A stretch of 32,406 nt of DNA from Planctomycetota bacterium (GTDB lineage: Bacteria; Planctomycetota; UBA1135; GCA-002686595). Position numbers and translations under genes: made by a program. The stretch is from the NCBI GenBank assembly GCA_016872715.1, contig VGZD01000039.1, forward strand, positions 1 through 32,406, read 5' to 3'. Shown in pieces: positions 1 through 6,828 of this stretch (position 1 is the first letter of the stretch; each line of letters starts with the position of its first letter). The notes beneath the pieces were generated by a model that saw nothing but the letters and a program-made list of their open reading frames with translations, had not been told where the DNA came from and made no database searches.

Positions 1-448
1 CCGGCGTCAGCTTCACGCCGCACGCGCACGCCTTGCAGGCGTACTTCGCGCGCGCGATCTCGTGCACGACCGAGAGCTCGAGGCGCTCGAGCTCCTTCGT
101 CACTTCGTCGCCGATCTTCTCCATCGTTGCGCCGCAGGCGCAGCCGCGCTGCTCCGCGGGAAGCTCGTAGCTCGTGCGAATCATCGGCAGGTGCGGCGGG
201 AAGTGCTTGCGACGGCGCGGCACGGCCTTGGTTTCGGGCTTCACGATCTCGACTTGACCTTCGAGCGGCTTCTCGTCTGCCACGCTCCCCTCGGCGCGCT
301 CGTGGAGCGCCGCCCCGATCTGGGCGCCCACTTCGCCCTCCATGACTTCCGCGAGCATCTTCTCCATCAGGCGCCTCAGCAGGTCGCCCGCGGGGCCCTC
401 GAGGATCTGGTCAGCAGTAGCTCCATCCGGCACGATCTCGCGAGGCAT
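1..448 (-). CDS. IS66-family transposase, N-terminal part (runs off left edge)
   Basis: The minus strand carries an open frame of 149 codons that is cut by the window edge. Residues about 92-149 resemble the zinc-finger domain of IS66 transposases: a Cys-Ala-Cys-Gly knuckle near residue 103, an IGDEVTKELE-type segment, and then KYACKACACG near 136-144. The stretch before it (KHFPPHLP, near residue 81) matches the usual IS66 lead-in to that domain. Residues about 20-54 (LLRRLMEKMLAEVMEGEVGA) look more like the N-terminus of an IS256/Mutator transposase than the usual IS66 coiled coil. The start is the first ATG after an in-frame stop; non-ATG starts a few codons upstream are possible. The catalytic domain lies outside the window, so whether the element is intact cannot be judged. 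Inverted-repeat ends were not identified. Confidence 0.7.
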   Translation of the reverse strand, partial: MPREIVPDGATADQILEGPAGDLLRRLMEKMLAEVMEGEVGAQIGAALHERAEGSVADEKPLEGQVEIVKPETKAVPRRRKHFPPHLPMIRTSYELPAEQRGCACGATMEKIGDEVTKELERLELSVVHEIARAKYACKACACGVKLTP

Positions 449-611
449 CGGTCGATCTCGGGTGGTTTTTTGGACGCACACAGAAGCACAAGCCGGACTC
501 CGCGCGGCGTTCCCGCGGCGCGGGGCCGACCCTCAAGCCGGCTCCGAACTTTCACCACCAGGTGAGACGCCGTCGTTTCGCGCCCTCGCCGCGCCGGTAT
601 CGTGGCGCGCG

Positions 612-2042
612 ATGAAGCTCTTCTCCGCACTCGTGGTGCTGCTCCTCGCTGCCGCCGGCTGCGCGTCGGCGCCGGTGGCCACCGATCCGTTCGAGGCGCG
701 CTTCACCGGTCGCGTGGTGCGCTTCGACTACCACCACGCGGGCAACGCCACCGAAGAGCACATCGCTCCAGCCGGACTGCGCCTCGAGGGCGCGTGGCCG
801 GGGAGCCGCACCGCGCTCGTGGACGCCACCAACCTCGGCAAGTACCTGTTCGAGGTGCGCGAGCCGAGCTCGGGCGAGCTCATGTTCTCGCGCGGCTTCT
901 GCTCGATCTTCGGCGAGTGGGAGACCACGGGCGAAGCCAAACAAGTGTGGAAGGCCTTCGAGGAGTCCCAGCGTTTTCCCGAGCCCCGGGGCAAGGTGCG
1001 ACTCGCGCTGCGCAAGCGCGCGGGGGACGGCACCTTCGCCGCGCCGTTCTTCGAGCTCGAGGTCGATCCCGCTTCACGGTTCGTCGACCGCGCACCGCTG
1101 CGCGAGGGTGCGCGCGTGCTCCCGATTCACGAGACCGGGCCGGTCGATGCGCGCCTCGACCTGCTGGTGCTCGCCGAGGGTTACACGCGCGCCGAGGAGC
1201 TGAAGTTCGAGGCCGATGCCAAGCGGCTCTCGAAGGCGCTGCTCGCCACGCCGCCCTTCAGCACGCGTTCGAACGAGCTCAACGTGCGCGGGCTGTTCGT
1301 CGCCTCGCCGCACTCGGGCATCCGCGATCCGCGCCGCGAACTGTGGAACGAGACCGCCTTCGGCGCGTCGTTCAACGCCTTCGACTCGGACCGCTACGTG
1401 CTGACCTACCGCGACCGCGAGCTGCGCGAACTCGCGGCCGCCGCGCCCTACGACTTCCTCGTGATCCTCTTCAACGGTCGCAAGTACGGGGGCGGCGGGA
1501 TCTACAACCTGTGGGCGACCTGCGCGTCGGACACCTCCGTCGCCGAGTACGTGTTCGTGCACGAGCTCGGCCACTCGCTCGGCGGGCTCGCGGACGAGTA
1601 CTACAGCTCGCCGGTGAGCTACGAGGAGTTCACGCCTCCGGGCAGCGAGCCGTGGGAGCCCAACGTGACGGCGCTGCGCGAGCCGTGGAACCTGAAGTGG
1701 CGCGAGTTGGTCGAGCGGGGAACGCCGCTGCCGACACCGTGGGACAAGGGGCCCTACGACGAGGAGGACCGTGCCTTCGGCGCGCGGCGGGCCGAACTCG
1801 CCAAGGGACGCGACGACGGCGCCAACGAGGCGCTGTTCGCCGAGATCAAGCTCGCGAGCGGCGCGCGGCTCGCCCGCGAGCGCTTCGCCGGCAAGGTGGG
1901 GGCCTTCGAGGGCGCTGCCTACGAGGCGCGCGGCCTGTACCGCCCGTCCGTCGATTGCATCATGTTCACGCGCAATCCGACGACCTTCTGCGCGGTGTGC
2001 GAGCGCGCGATCGCGCGCGTGATCGACGCCCACGCGCGCTGA
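612..2042 (+). CDS. M64 (IgA-peptidase family) metallopeptidase lipoprotein
   Basis: The predicted protein has 476 residues. It begins with a lipoprotein signal (MKLFSALVVLLLAAAGC), with the lipobox ending in Cys at about residue 17, so it is probably anchored in the outer or cytoplasmic membrane. The zinc site is clear: HELGHSLGGLADEYY starts at His317 and gives the HExxHxxGxxxDEY signature of peptidase family M64. The N-terminal 150 residues are beta-rich and fit the M64 N-domain. The C-terminus has a Cys-containing segment (DCIMFTR...FCAVCERAI) that is common in this family. A longer in-frame start at 342 was rejected because the lipobox starts at 612. The substrate is unknown; most M64 relatives are uncharacterised secreted proteases. 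No partner gene is adjacent, and fbp follows after 183 bp. Confidence 0.88.
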   Translation: MKLFSALVVLLLAAAGCASAPVATDPFEARFTGRVVRFDYHHAGNATEEHIAPAGLRLEGAWPGSRTALVDATNLGKYLFEVREPSSGELMFSRGFCSIFGEWETTGEAKQVWKAFEESQRFPEPRGKVRLALRKRAGDGTFAAPFFELEVDPASRFVDRAPLREGARVLPIHETGPVDARLDLLVLAEGYTRAEELKFEADAKRLSKALLATPPFSTRSNELNVRGLFVASPHSGIRDPRRELWNETAFGASFNAFDSDRYVLTYRDRELRELAAAAPYDFLVILFNGRKYGGGGIYNLWATCASDTSVAEYVFVHELGHSLGGLADEYYSSPVSYEEFTPPGSEPWEPNVTALREPWNLKWRELVERGTPLPTPWDKGPYDEEDRAFGARRAELAKGRDDGANEALFAEIKLASGARLARERFAGKVGAFEGAAYEARGLYRPSVDCIMFTRNPTTFCAVCERAIARVIDAHAR

Positions 2043-2084
2043 ACGCCGCCCCCCTCCCCGGCGTGTCTCGTTCCAATCGAGGGA

Positions 2085-2140
2085 GGCTCGCCGGGCTCGG
2101 ATTCCGAAGAATGCGACCCGTGGCGAGCCCACGGCCGTGG
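2085..2140 (+). terminator. Inverted repeats after the M64 gene (weak terminator candidate)
   Basis: GGCTCGCC at 2085-2092 is repeated inverted as GGCGAGCC at 2122-2129 with a 29-base loop. It is followed at once by a perfect 12-bp palindrome, CCACGGCCGTGG (2129-2140). There is no T run, so a rho-independent role is uncertain. The palindrome could also be a protein-binding site upstream of fbp. Confidence 0.3.
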
Positions 2141-2225
2141 GGCCGCGCAGGTTCGTCCGCTGCCGAGCCGATGGCGCGAGGGCAAACTATTCAGCCCCTG
2201 CACGGTCCCCCAGCCGCCCCCTCCC

Positions 2226-3242
2226 ATGAGCCACGAGAACGCCTTCCTACAGGAGCTCGACGAGCGCAGCTCCGACAACCTGATCACGCTCCAGTCGCAC
2301 ATCCTCGCGGAGCAGTCGAAGCACCCGGGCTCGACGGGCACCTTCTCGTGGATCCTCTCGGCGATGAGCCTGTCGGCCAAGGTGATCGCGTCCAAGCTGC
2401 GCCGCGCGCGGCTCGACGACGTGCTCGGCGCGCTCGGCACCGACAACGTGCAGGGCGAGCGCCAGCAGAAGCTCGACGTCATCGCCAACGAAACCCTGCT
2501 GCGCTGCCTCGGGCGGCGCCGCGGCGTGGCGATCGTGGCCTCGGAGGAGAACGACGAGCCGATCTTGCTGCGCGACAACGCCGAAGCCGAAGGTGGCTAC
2601 TGCGTGCTGTTCGATCCGCTCGACGGTTCCTCGAACCTCGACGTGTGCGGCGGCGTCGGCACGATCTTCTCGATCCTCAAGCACCCCTCGCCGGCCGCGA
2701 CCGCCGACGAAGCCATGCTGCAGCCCGGCTCGCGCCAGCTCGCGGCAGGCTACATCCTGTTCGGCTCGTCGACCGTGTTCGTGCTCACGACCGGCAAGGG
2801 CGTGTCGATGTTCGTGCTCGACCCGCTGATCGGCGCCTTCCTGCGCGTCGAGGACAACCTGCGCATTCCCGTCAAGGGCAAGATCTACTCGTTGAACGAG
2901 GGCAACCGACCGACCTTCCCCGAGGGCTACCGGCGTTACCTCGACTGGGCCCAGAAGAGCGGCTATTCCAGTCGCTACGCGGGCGCGATGGTCGCGGACG
3001 TACACCGCACGTTGCTCAAGGGCGGCGTGTTCCTCTATCCGCCCACCGCCAAGGCGCCCGAGGGCAAGCTGCGGCTGATGTACGAGGCGAACCCGATGGC
3101 ATTCATCATCGAGCAGGCCGGTGGCAAGGCCTACGCCGGTCGGGAGCGGTTGCTGGATGTGCAGCCCAAGACCCTGCACCAACGCACCACGGTCATCCTC
3201 GGCAGCGGCGAGGAAGTCGAGCACGTCCTGCGGCACCTGTAG
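2226..3242 (+). CDS. fbp: Class I fructose-1,6-bisphosphatase
   Basis: The 338-residue protein hydrolyses fructose 1,6-bisphosphate to fructose 6-phosphate in gluconeogenesis and acts in the cytosol. The class I signature is complete. VASEEND provides metal-binding glutamates, FDPLDGSSNLD at about residues 129-139 is the Mg2+/phosphate site, and a late YEANPMAFIIEQAGGKA segment matches the substrate-binding C-terminal region. The length is normal for the family (about 330-340). The start ATG follows a C-rich leader without a recognisable Shine-Dalgarno sequence, but the next in-frame ATG would remove the conserved N-terminal LQSHILAEQ segment. The gene stands alone, 183 bp after the M64 gene and 36 bp before the next start. 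Confidence 0.95.
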   Translation: MSHENAFLQELDERSSDNLITLQSHILAEQSKHPGSTGTFSWILSAMSLSAKVIASKLRRARLDDVLGALGTDNVQGERQQKLDVIANETLLRCLGRRRGVAIVASEENDEPILLRDNAEAEGGYCVLFDPLDGSSNLDVCGGVGTIFSILKHPSPAATADEAMLQPGSRQLAAGYILFGSSTVFVLTTGKGVSMFVLDPLIGAFLRVEDNLRIPVKGKIYSLNEGNRPTFPEGYRRYLDWAQKSGYSSRYAGAMVADVHRTLLKGGVFLYPPTAKAPEGKLRLMYEANPMAFIIEQAGGKAYAGRERLLDVQPKTLHQRTTVILGSGEEVEHVLRHL

Positions 3243-3278
3243 CTGCCGGGGTTCGCGCGCAGCGCTAAGGTGCGCGGT

Positions 3279-4352
3279 ATGTCGCTCCTCGCATTCGCCG
3301 CAGCCGTTTTCGTTCAAGCCGCCGGCTCCGTTTCCCCGCCCGTGGCGTGGCACGAGGTGCCGCGCGATGCCCTCGCGCCGTTGTGCTTTGCACAGGCGGG
3401 CGTGGCACCGAGCGAGGGAGCGGCGCTGCGTCTGGTCCTCGCCCTGCCATCCTCGCTCGAGCGCGCCGAACTCGAGCGCGCCGTCCGCGATGTCGCCGCT
3501 CTCGCCGGGCCCGGGGCGATCGTGATCGCCAGTCCCAGTCCGCTCGGGGAGTGGCGGGAGATCCGAGCGGAACTCGAACGCCGCTGCGGCACGGCGCTGC
3601 CGCGTCTGCACGTGGTCGGCTGGGGCGAGGGCGCCGCGCAGGCCCTGCGGCTGGCCGGTGTCGCGCCCGACGCGCTCGGCGGTGTCGTGGCTCTCGCGCC
3701 GAGGGGGCTCGCGCCCGAGGACCTCGGGCGCCTCGACGCCACGGCCGGCCTGCCGATCGCGCTGCTGCGTGGCCGAGCGGACGAGCGCGAGGCCTTGCTC
3801 GCGATTCTCGAAGCGCGGCTCGCGCTGGGGGAGGAGACCGCGCTCGACTTCGTGTCGACCTGCGAGCGCGCGAGCCTCGCCTGCGACGGCGGTCGCGTGC
3901 GGGCGCGCCTCGCCGAGGCGTTCGCGACCGAGTCGGCTCGGGCCGCCGCCGAATCCGCCGTGCGGACCCTGCTCGACCGCTTTCACGCGGCCGCCGCGCG
4001 CGCCGACGCCGCGGACTACTTCGCCTGTCTCGCGGCCGAGGCCGTGTTTCTGGGCACGGACGCCAAGGAACGCTGGAGCGTGCCGCAGTTCCGAGCCTAC
4101 TGCGAGCCCTACTTCGCGCAGGGCAAGGGCTGGACCTACGTCGCCACCGAGCGGCACGTGTGCCTCGCGCGGGACCGTGCGAGCGCTTGGTTCGACGAGC
4201 GGCTCGCGAGCGCCACGTATGGGGAGGTGCGGGGCTCCGGCGCCCTGCGCCGCGACGGGGAGCGCTGGCGGATCACGCAGTATGTGATGAGCCTGCCGGT
4301 GCCCAACGAGTTGGCGCAGGAGCTGGTCGAGAGGATCCGCGCGCGCCGCTGA
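3279..4352 (+). CDS. Secreted alpha/beta-hydrolase-like protein with C-terminal NTF2-like domain
   Basis: The predicted protein has 357 residues and a likely signal peptide (MSLLAFAAAVFVQAAGS). Residues about 45-195 follow an alpha/beta-hydrolase pattern: LRLVLALPSS as an early strand, HVVGWGEGAAQALRLAG at the position of the nucleophile elbow, then VALAPRG and LLRGRADE as later strands. The elbow reads G-W-G-E-G, so the usual Ser is replaced by Glu and normal serine-hydrolase chemistry is not expected. The last 130 residues (from VRTLLDRFHAAAARADA to RWRITQYVMS) look like a SnoaL/NTF2-like domain of the SnoaL_3 type. A GTG nine bases upstream is an alternative start. Function is unknown; it may be a binding or pseudo-enzyme protein in the periplasm. 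The hydrolase assignment is by pattern only. Confidence 0.72.
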   Translation: MSLLAFAAAVFVQAAGSVSPPVAWHEVPRDALAPLCFAQAGVAPSEGAALRLVLALPSSLERAELERAVRDVAALAGPGAIVIASPSPLGEWREIRAELERRCGTALPRLHVVGWGEGAAQALRLAGVAPDALGGVVALAPRGLAPEDLGRLDATAGLPIALLRGRADEREALLAILEARLALGEETALDFVSTCERASLACDGGRVRARLAEAFATESARAAAESAVRTLLDRFHAAAARADAADYFACLAAEAVFLGTDAKERWSVPQFRAYCEPYFAQGKGWTYVATERHVCLARDRASAWFDERLASATYGEVRGSGALRRDGERWRITQYVMSLPVPNELAQELVERIRARR

Positions 4353-4415
4353 GCGCGGGCGGGGAGGTGGAAGCGCGGGCGCGCCCCCCCCAAGCCGCCG
4401 GAAAGCGCGGGCATG

Positions 4416-4505
4416 CTTGGGCGCGCTGGAACTTGGGCGCGCTGGAACTTGGGCGCGCTGGAACTTGGGCGCGCTGGAACTTGGGCGCGCTGGAACTTGG
4501 GCGCG
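4416..4505. repeat. 16-bp tandem repeat, five exact copies
   Basis: GCGCGCTGGAACTTGG is repeated exactly five times at 4421-4500. A partial unit flanks each side, giving a continuous 16-bp period from 4416 to 4505. There are no spacers, so this is not a CRISPR array. It lies between the stop of the hydrolase-like gene and the HU promoter region. Complete identity of the copies suggests recent slippage or active homogenisation. Confidence 0.95.
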
Positions 4506-4693
4506 GGGCGCGGCCCCCGAGGGGACGGTGAACGGCCGTGGAAACACCGGAGAAAGCCGTGGTTTCGGACGAGCGCGGCGAAAACCTCGGGATTTTCGCG
4601 CTTTTTCGTGCGCTAGCCTCTGGAAGTGCCCGCTCCCATTCACTACAAACGGCGCGTCACACGGCCGCACAGGCCAAAAACCTCTGGAAAACT

Positions 4694-4698
4694 AGGAG
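4694..4698 (+). promoter_or_regulatory. Shine-Dalgarno site of the HU gene
   Basis: AGGAG lies six bases before the ATG at 4705. It is one of the few textbook ribosome-binding sites in the window, consistent with high expression of an HU protein. Confidence 0.75.
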
Positions 4699-4704
4699 AT
4701 TCTG

Positions 4705-5058
4705 ATGGCTGCCAAGAACACCAACACCGCCAAGCCGGTCAAGATCACCCCCGCCAACAAGATCCGCACCAAGGGCGAGATCTACAACGCCGTCGCCGGC
4801 GCCTCGATGATGACCCGCAAGCAGGTCGTCGCGGTCTTCAACGCGTTCTCCGAGCTGCTCGCCGCCGACCTCGGCAAGAAGGGCCCGGGCGTCACTCAGG
4901 TCCCCGGACTGATGAAGGTCACGGTCGTCCGCAAGCCGGCCACCAAGGCGCGCAAGGGCATCAACCCCTTCACCGGCCAAGAGACCATGTTCAAGGCCAA
5001 GCCGGCCCGCAATGTGGTCAAGGTCCGCGCGATGAAGAACCTCAAGACGATGGTCTGA
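4705..5058 (+). CDS. HU-family DNA-binding protein with N-terminal extension
   Basis: The 117-residue protein is a small basic nucleoid protein of the HU/IHF family. The core starts near residue 21 (RTKGEIYNAVAGAS) and ends with KPARNVVKVRAMKNLKTMV, the typical C-terminal helix and tail. The beta-arm region shows GINPFTGQETMFKAKPAR, the HU signature with the proline that intercalates into DNA. Compared with a standard 90-residue HU, it has an extra Lys/Thr-rich N-terminus of about 20 residues and a slightly longer middle. It should bend and compact DNA as a dimer. A good Shine-Dalgarno sequence and a strong hairpin downstream indicate an independently expressed monocistronic gene. Confidence 0.93.
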   Translation: MAAKNTNTAKPVKITPANKIRTKGEIYNAVAGASMMTRKQVVAVFNAFSELLAADLGKKGPGVTQVPGLMKVTVVRKPATKARKGINPFTGQETMFKAKPARNVVKVRAMKNLKTMV

Positions 5059-5106
5059 TGCGCGTCGGCCGACGGCTTCGCGCGGGGTGACCTGCGCGGG
5101 CCGCCA

Positions 5107-5157
5107 AGCCAAGGAGCCCCCGGGCGATTCCTCGCGGAATCCCCGGGGGTTCTGGCT
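5107..5157 (+). terminator. Strong hairpin after HU
   Basis: CCCCCGGG (5117-5124) pairs with CCCGGGGG (5142-5149). The stem continues inward as GATTCC/GGAATC around a TCGC loop, with a single bulged C at 5125, giving 14 base pairs. An outer AGCCA/TGGCT pair (5107-5111, 5153-5157) extends it. There is no U tract, but the position 50-90 bp after the HU stop fits a terminator or mRNA-stabilising hairpin. Confidence 0.65.
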
Positions 5158-5184
5158 TGTGGTGGGGGTTCTGGCTTGTGGTGG
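5147..5184. repeat. 19-bp direct repeat, two exact copies
   Basis: The 19-base unit GGGTTCTGGCTTGTGGTGG occurs at 5147-5165 and again at 5166-5184 with no spacer. The first copy overlaps the right arm of the HU hairpin, so the duplication has copied part of the terminator arm. Confidence 0.9.
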
Positions 5185-5299
5185 GGCTGTGCAAGCGGCT
5201 TCGGGGCGCGGCGGCCTGCGCGTCGACCCCGGCCGGGCGAAGCGGGACAGCGCAGAAACTCGCGCCGGAAGCGCGCGCAGCCCAGAGCTGCCAAGGAAC

Positions 5300-5605
5300 T
5301 CAGGCTTGCGGTGGCGGCGGCGACTTGGAGGTCGCCAAGAGCGCGCCCACGGCCAGCGTCCAGGTGGGGAACAGGCCGAGCATGGGGACGCACTCGACCG
5401 CGAGGACGGGCAGCAGGGCCCAGCGGAAGCCCAGACACGCGAACAGCGCCAGCGCGGTGACCAGGTCGAGGGTCCACTGCAGCGGCGGCGCGAGCTCGGC
5501 GAGGGCGCCGAGGGCGTCGGAGCCGAGCGCGATGCCGAGCGCAAGGAACTTGCGCGTGGGCGAGAGCCCGGGGGCGCAGCCCGTCGGCGGCGGAAAGGCG
5601 CTCAC
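5300..5605 (-). CDS. Small two- to three-helix membrane protein attached to the topoisomerase VI operon
   Basis: The predicted protein has 101 residues from a GTG start nine bases after the top6A stop. After a Pro-rich N-terminus there are hydrophobic stretches at about residues 21-40 (FLALGIALGSDALGALAEL), 45-62 (TLDLVTALALFACLGF) and 63-92 (WALLPVLAVECVPMLGLF and following), then a Lys/Pro tail. I do not recognise a family. The reading frame is open further upstream, but only as an overlap with top6A. Its immediate position suggests co-transcription with the topoisomerase VI genes, which does not prove a shared role. It could be an unrelated small membrane gene using the same transcript. 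Confidence 0.6.
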   Translation of the reverse strand: MSAFPPPTGCAPGLSPTRKFLALGIALGSDALGALAELAPPLQWTLDLVTALALFACLGFRWALLPVLAVECVPMLGLFPTWTLAVGALLATSKSPPPPQA

Positions 5606-5613
5606 TGGGTTAC

Positions 5614-6777
5614 TCAGGGCAGGAAGGCCTTGCGGTTCTCGAGCTTGCGCGGGAGGTACTCCTCGATCACGAAGTTGAGTCCCCACTTGGCCAGCGCCTG
5701 CTGCTCGGCGCGCACGCCCATCTTGAGCAACTGCTCGATGGCCTTGATCCACGGCTTGTGGGCCATGAAGAAGGGGTCGTTCTTGAGCGCGTCCTTGGCG
5801 CGCTTGATGTCGACGTCTTGCAGCTTGTGGGTCGCGTCCTGCAGCTTGAAGTCGATGATGTCTTGGGGCGTGACGCCGAGGAACTGGGCCTGCGGCACGC
5901 AGAAGAAGCGATTGATGTGCGCCGCGTTGCCGGAACCCACCTTCAGGGTGCGGTAGATGTTGGCGATGCCGTAGGGGTCGCAGTCGACGAAGGCGTAGAC
6001 GGGGATCTTCTTGTCGTCGGCGAGGCGCCGCACGAAGCGGCGCGTGGCACGCGTGGGCACGCCGGAGGTCTCGACCAAGATGCAGTTCTCGGTCTTCCAG
6101 AACTTGTGGTTGTTGAGGCGCTGGAACATGCCGCCGGTCTCGATGGCGAGGATGAACTTCGCCTTGGTTTCGAACTTGAGGTGCTCGACCGAGTGGGGGA
6201 TCGAGTAGGAGCCCGAGCCGAAGTTCGTGCAGTCGATCTCGATCGGACGAGCGGTCTCGCTGTCGACATCGATCACGGTCAGGTTGCCGGCGACCGAGCC
6301 GCCGTGCTCCTCGGGGTAGTAGCGCAGTTGCTCGCGCGCGAGGCCGTCGAGGGAGGCGAGCGCCTCGATGTCGTCGAGCACCGTGTCGGACTCGGGCTGG
6401 TCGTTGAACTTGGCCTCGCCCCAGTTCTTCGAGACGTAGTAGGCCTCACGCTTGGTGGCGAAGTCGTTGTTCTCGACCATCTCCTTGCTGATCGCCATCA
6501 GCCGCAACGTCTGAGCGAAGGTCTTGACGGTGTTGACCGTCAACGCGCGCGCCTTGCGGTTCTTGCCGAGCTCGAAGTAGCCGATCTTCGTGTCGTACTT
6601 GACGTTGCCGAGGCTGCGCTCGGGGAAGCGCAGCTCGGGCAGCACGCGCTTGTCGATCGAGTTGCGCACGCGCTCGGCGGTCTCGAGGATCAGCTTGAGG
6701 GTCTTCTTGTCGAGCGCATCGAGCTCGCGCGGCGCGCGCGCGGTGCCCTTCTTCTTCTGCTTGTCTTCGTCGGCCAT
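5614..6777 (-). CDS. top6A: DNA topoisomerase VI subunit A
   Basis: The 387-residue protein is the DNA-cleaving subunit of a type IIB topoisomerase and a homologue of Spo11. The catalytic tyrosine sits in KREAYYVSKN (Tyr113/Tyr114, the second most likely being the nucleophile) within the 5Y-CAP domain. The Toprim fold follows, with Glu213 in AIETGGMFQRL and Asp265/Asp267 in FVDCDPYGIANIY, the Mg2+-binding acidic residues. The length matches archaeal enzymes (about 370-390). Its ATPase partner lies 51 bp upstream on the same strand, so the A2B2 enzyme is complete. It should relax or decatenate DNA through ATP-dependent double-strand passage with two-base overhangs. The N-terminus is short and Lys-rich. 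Confidence 0.95.
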   Translation of the reverse strand: MADEDKQKKKGTARAPRELDALDKKTLKLILETAERVRNSIDKRVLPELRFPERSLGNVKYDTKIGYFELGKNRKARALTVNTVKTFAQTLRLMAISKEMVENNDFATKREAYYVSKNWGEAKFNDQPESDTVLDDIEALASLDGLAREQLRYYPEEHGGSVAGNLTVIDVDSETARPIEIDCTNFGSGSYSIPHSVEHLKFETKAKFILAIETGGMFQRLNNHKFWKTENCILVETSGVPTRATRRFVRRLADDKKIPVYAFVDCDPYGIANIYRTLKVGSGNAAHINRFFCVPQAQFLGVTPQDIIDFKLQDATHKLQDVDIKRAKDALKNDPFFMAHKPWIKAIEQLLKMGVRAEQQALAKWGLNFVIEEYLPRKLENRKAFLP

Positions 6778-6828
6778 GGCGGGATCGGTCCCTTGGGTTC
6801 GTCGAGATGAGGTGCTGGCGGCGCGGGG

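Larger units (their letters stand above)
4353..4704. other. 352-bp intergenic region between the hydrolase-like gene and HU
   Basis: No convincing gene is present. The left half holds three copies of the short word AGCGCGGGC within about 60 bp and then the 16-bp tandem array at 4421-4500. The right half drops in GC and contains A/T-rich patches near 4570-4610 and 4660-4695, which suit a promoter for the HU gene, although no clear -35/-10 pair can be assigned by eye. Small open frames across the array arise only because the repeat contains no stop codon. Confidence 0.6.

Noticed and set aside
62-565. Plus-strand open frame of 167 codons at the left edge
   Set aside because: It lies antisense to the IS66-like transposase frame, which has recognisable zinc-finger motifs; the plus-strand product shows no family features.
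342-611. Longer start for the M64 gene
   Set aside because: The upstream part is Arg/Pro-rich and runs antisense into the transposase; the lipoprotein signal begins at 612.
602-3268. An 888-codon frame spanning the M64 and fbp genes
   Set aside because: Out of frame with two well-identified genes and composed of Arg/Ala/Gly-rich sequence, as expected of shadow frames in high-GC DNA.
4416-4505. CRISPR array
   Set aside because: The 16-bp units follow each other without spacers, and no cas gene is nearby. The same applies to the other tandem arrays.
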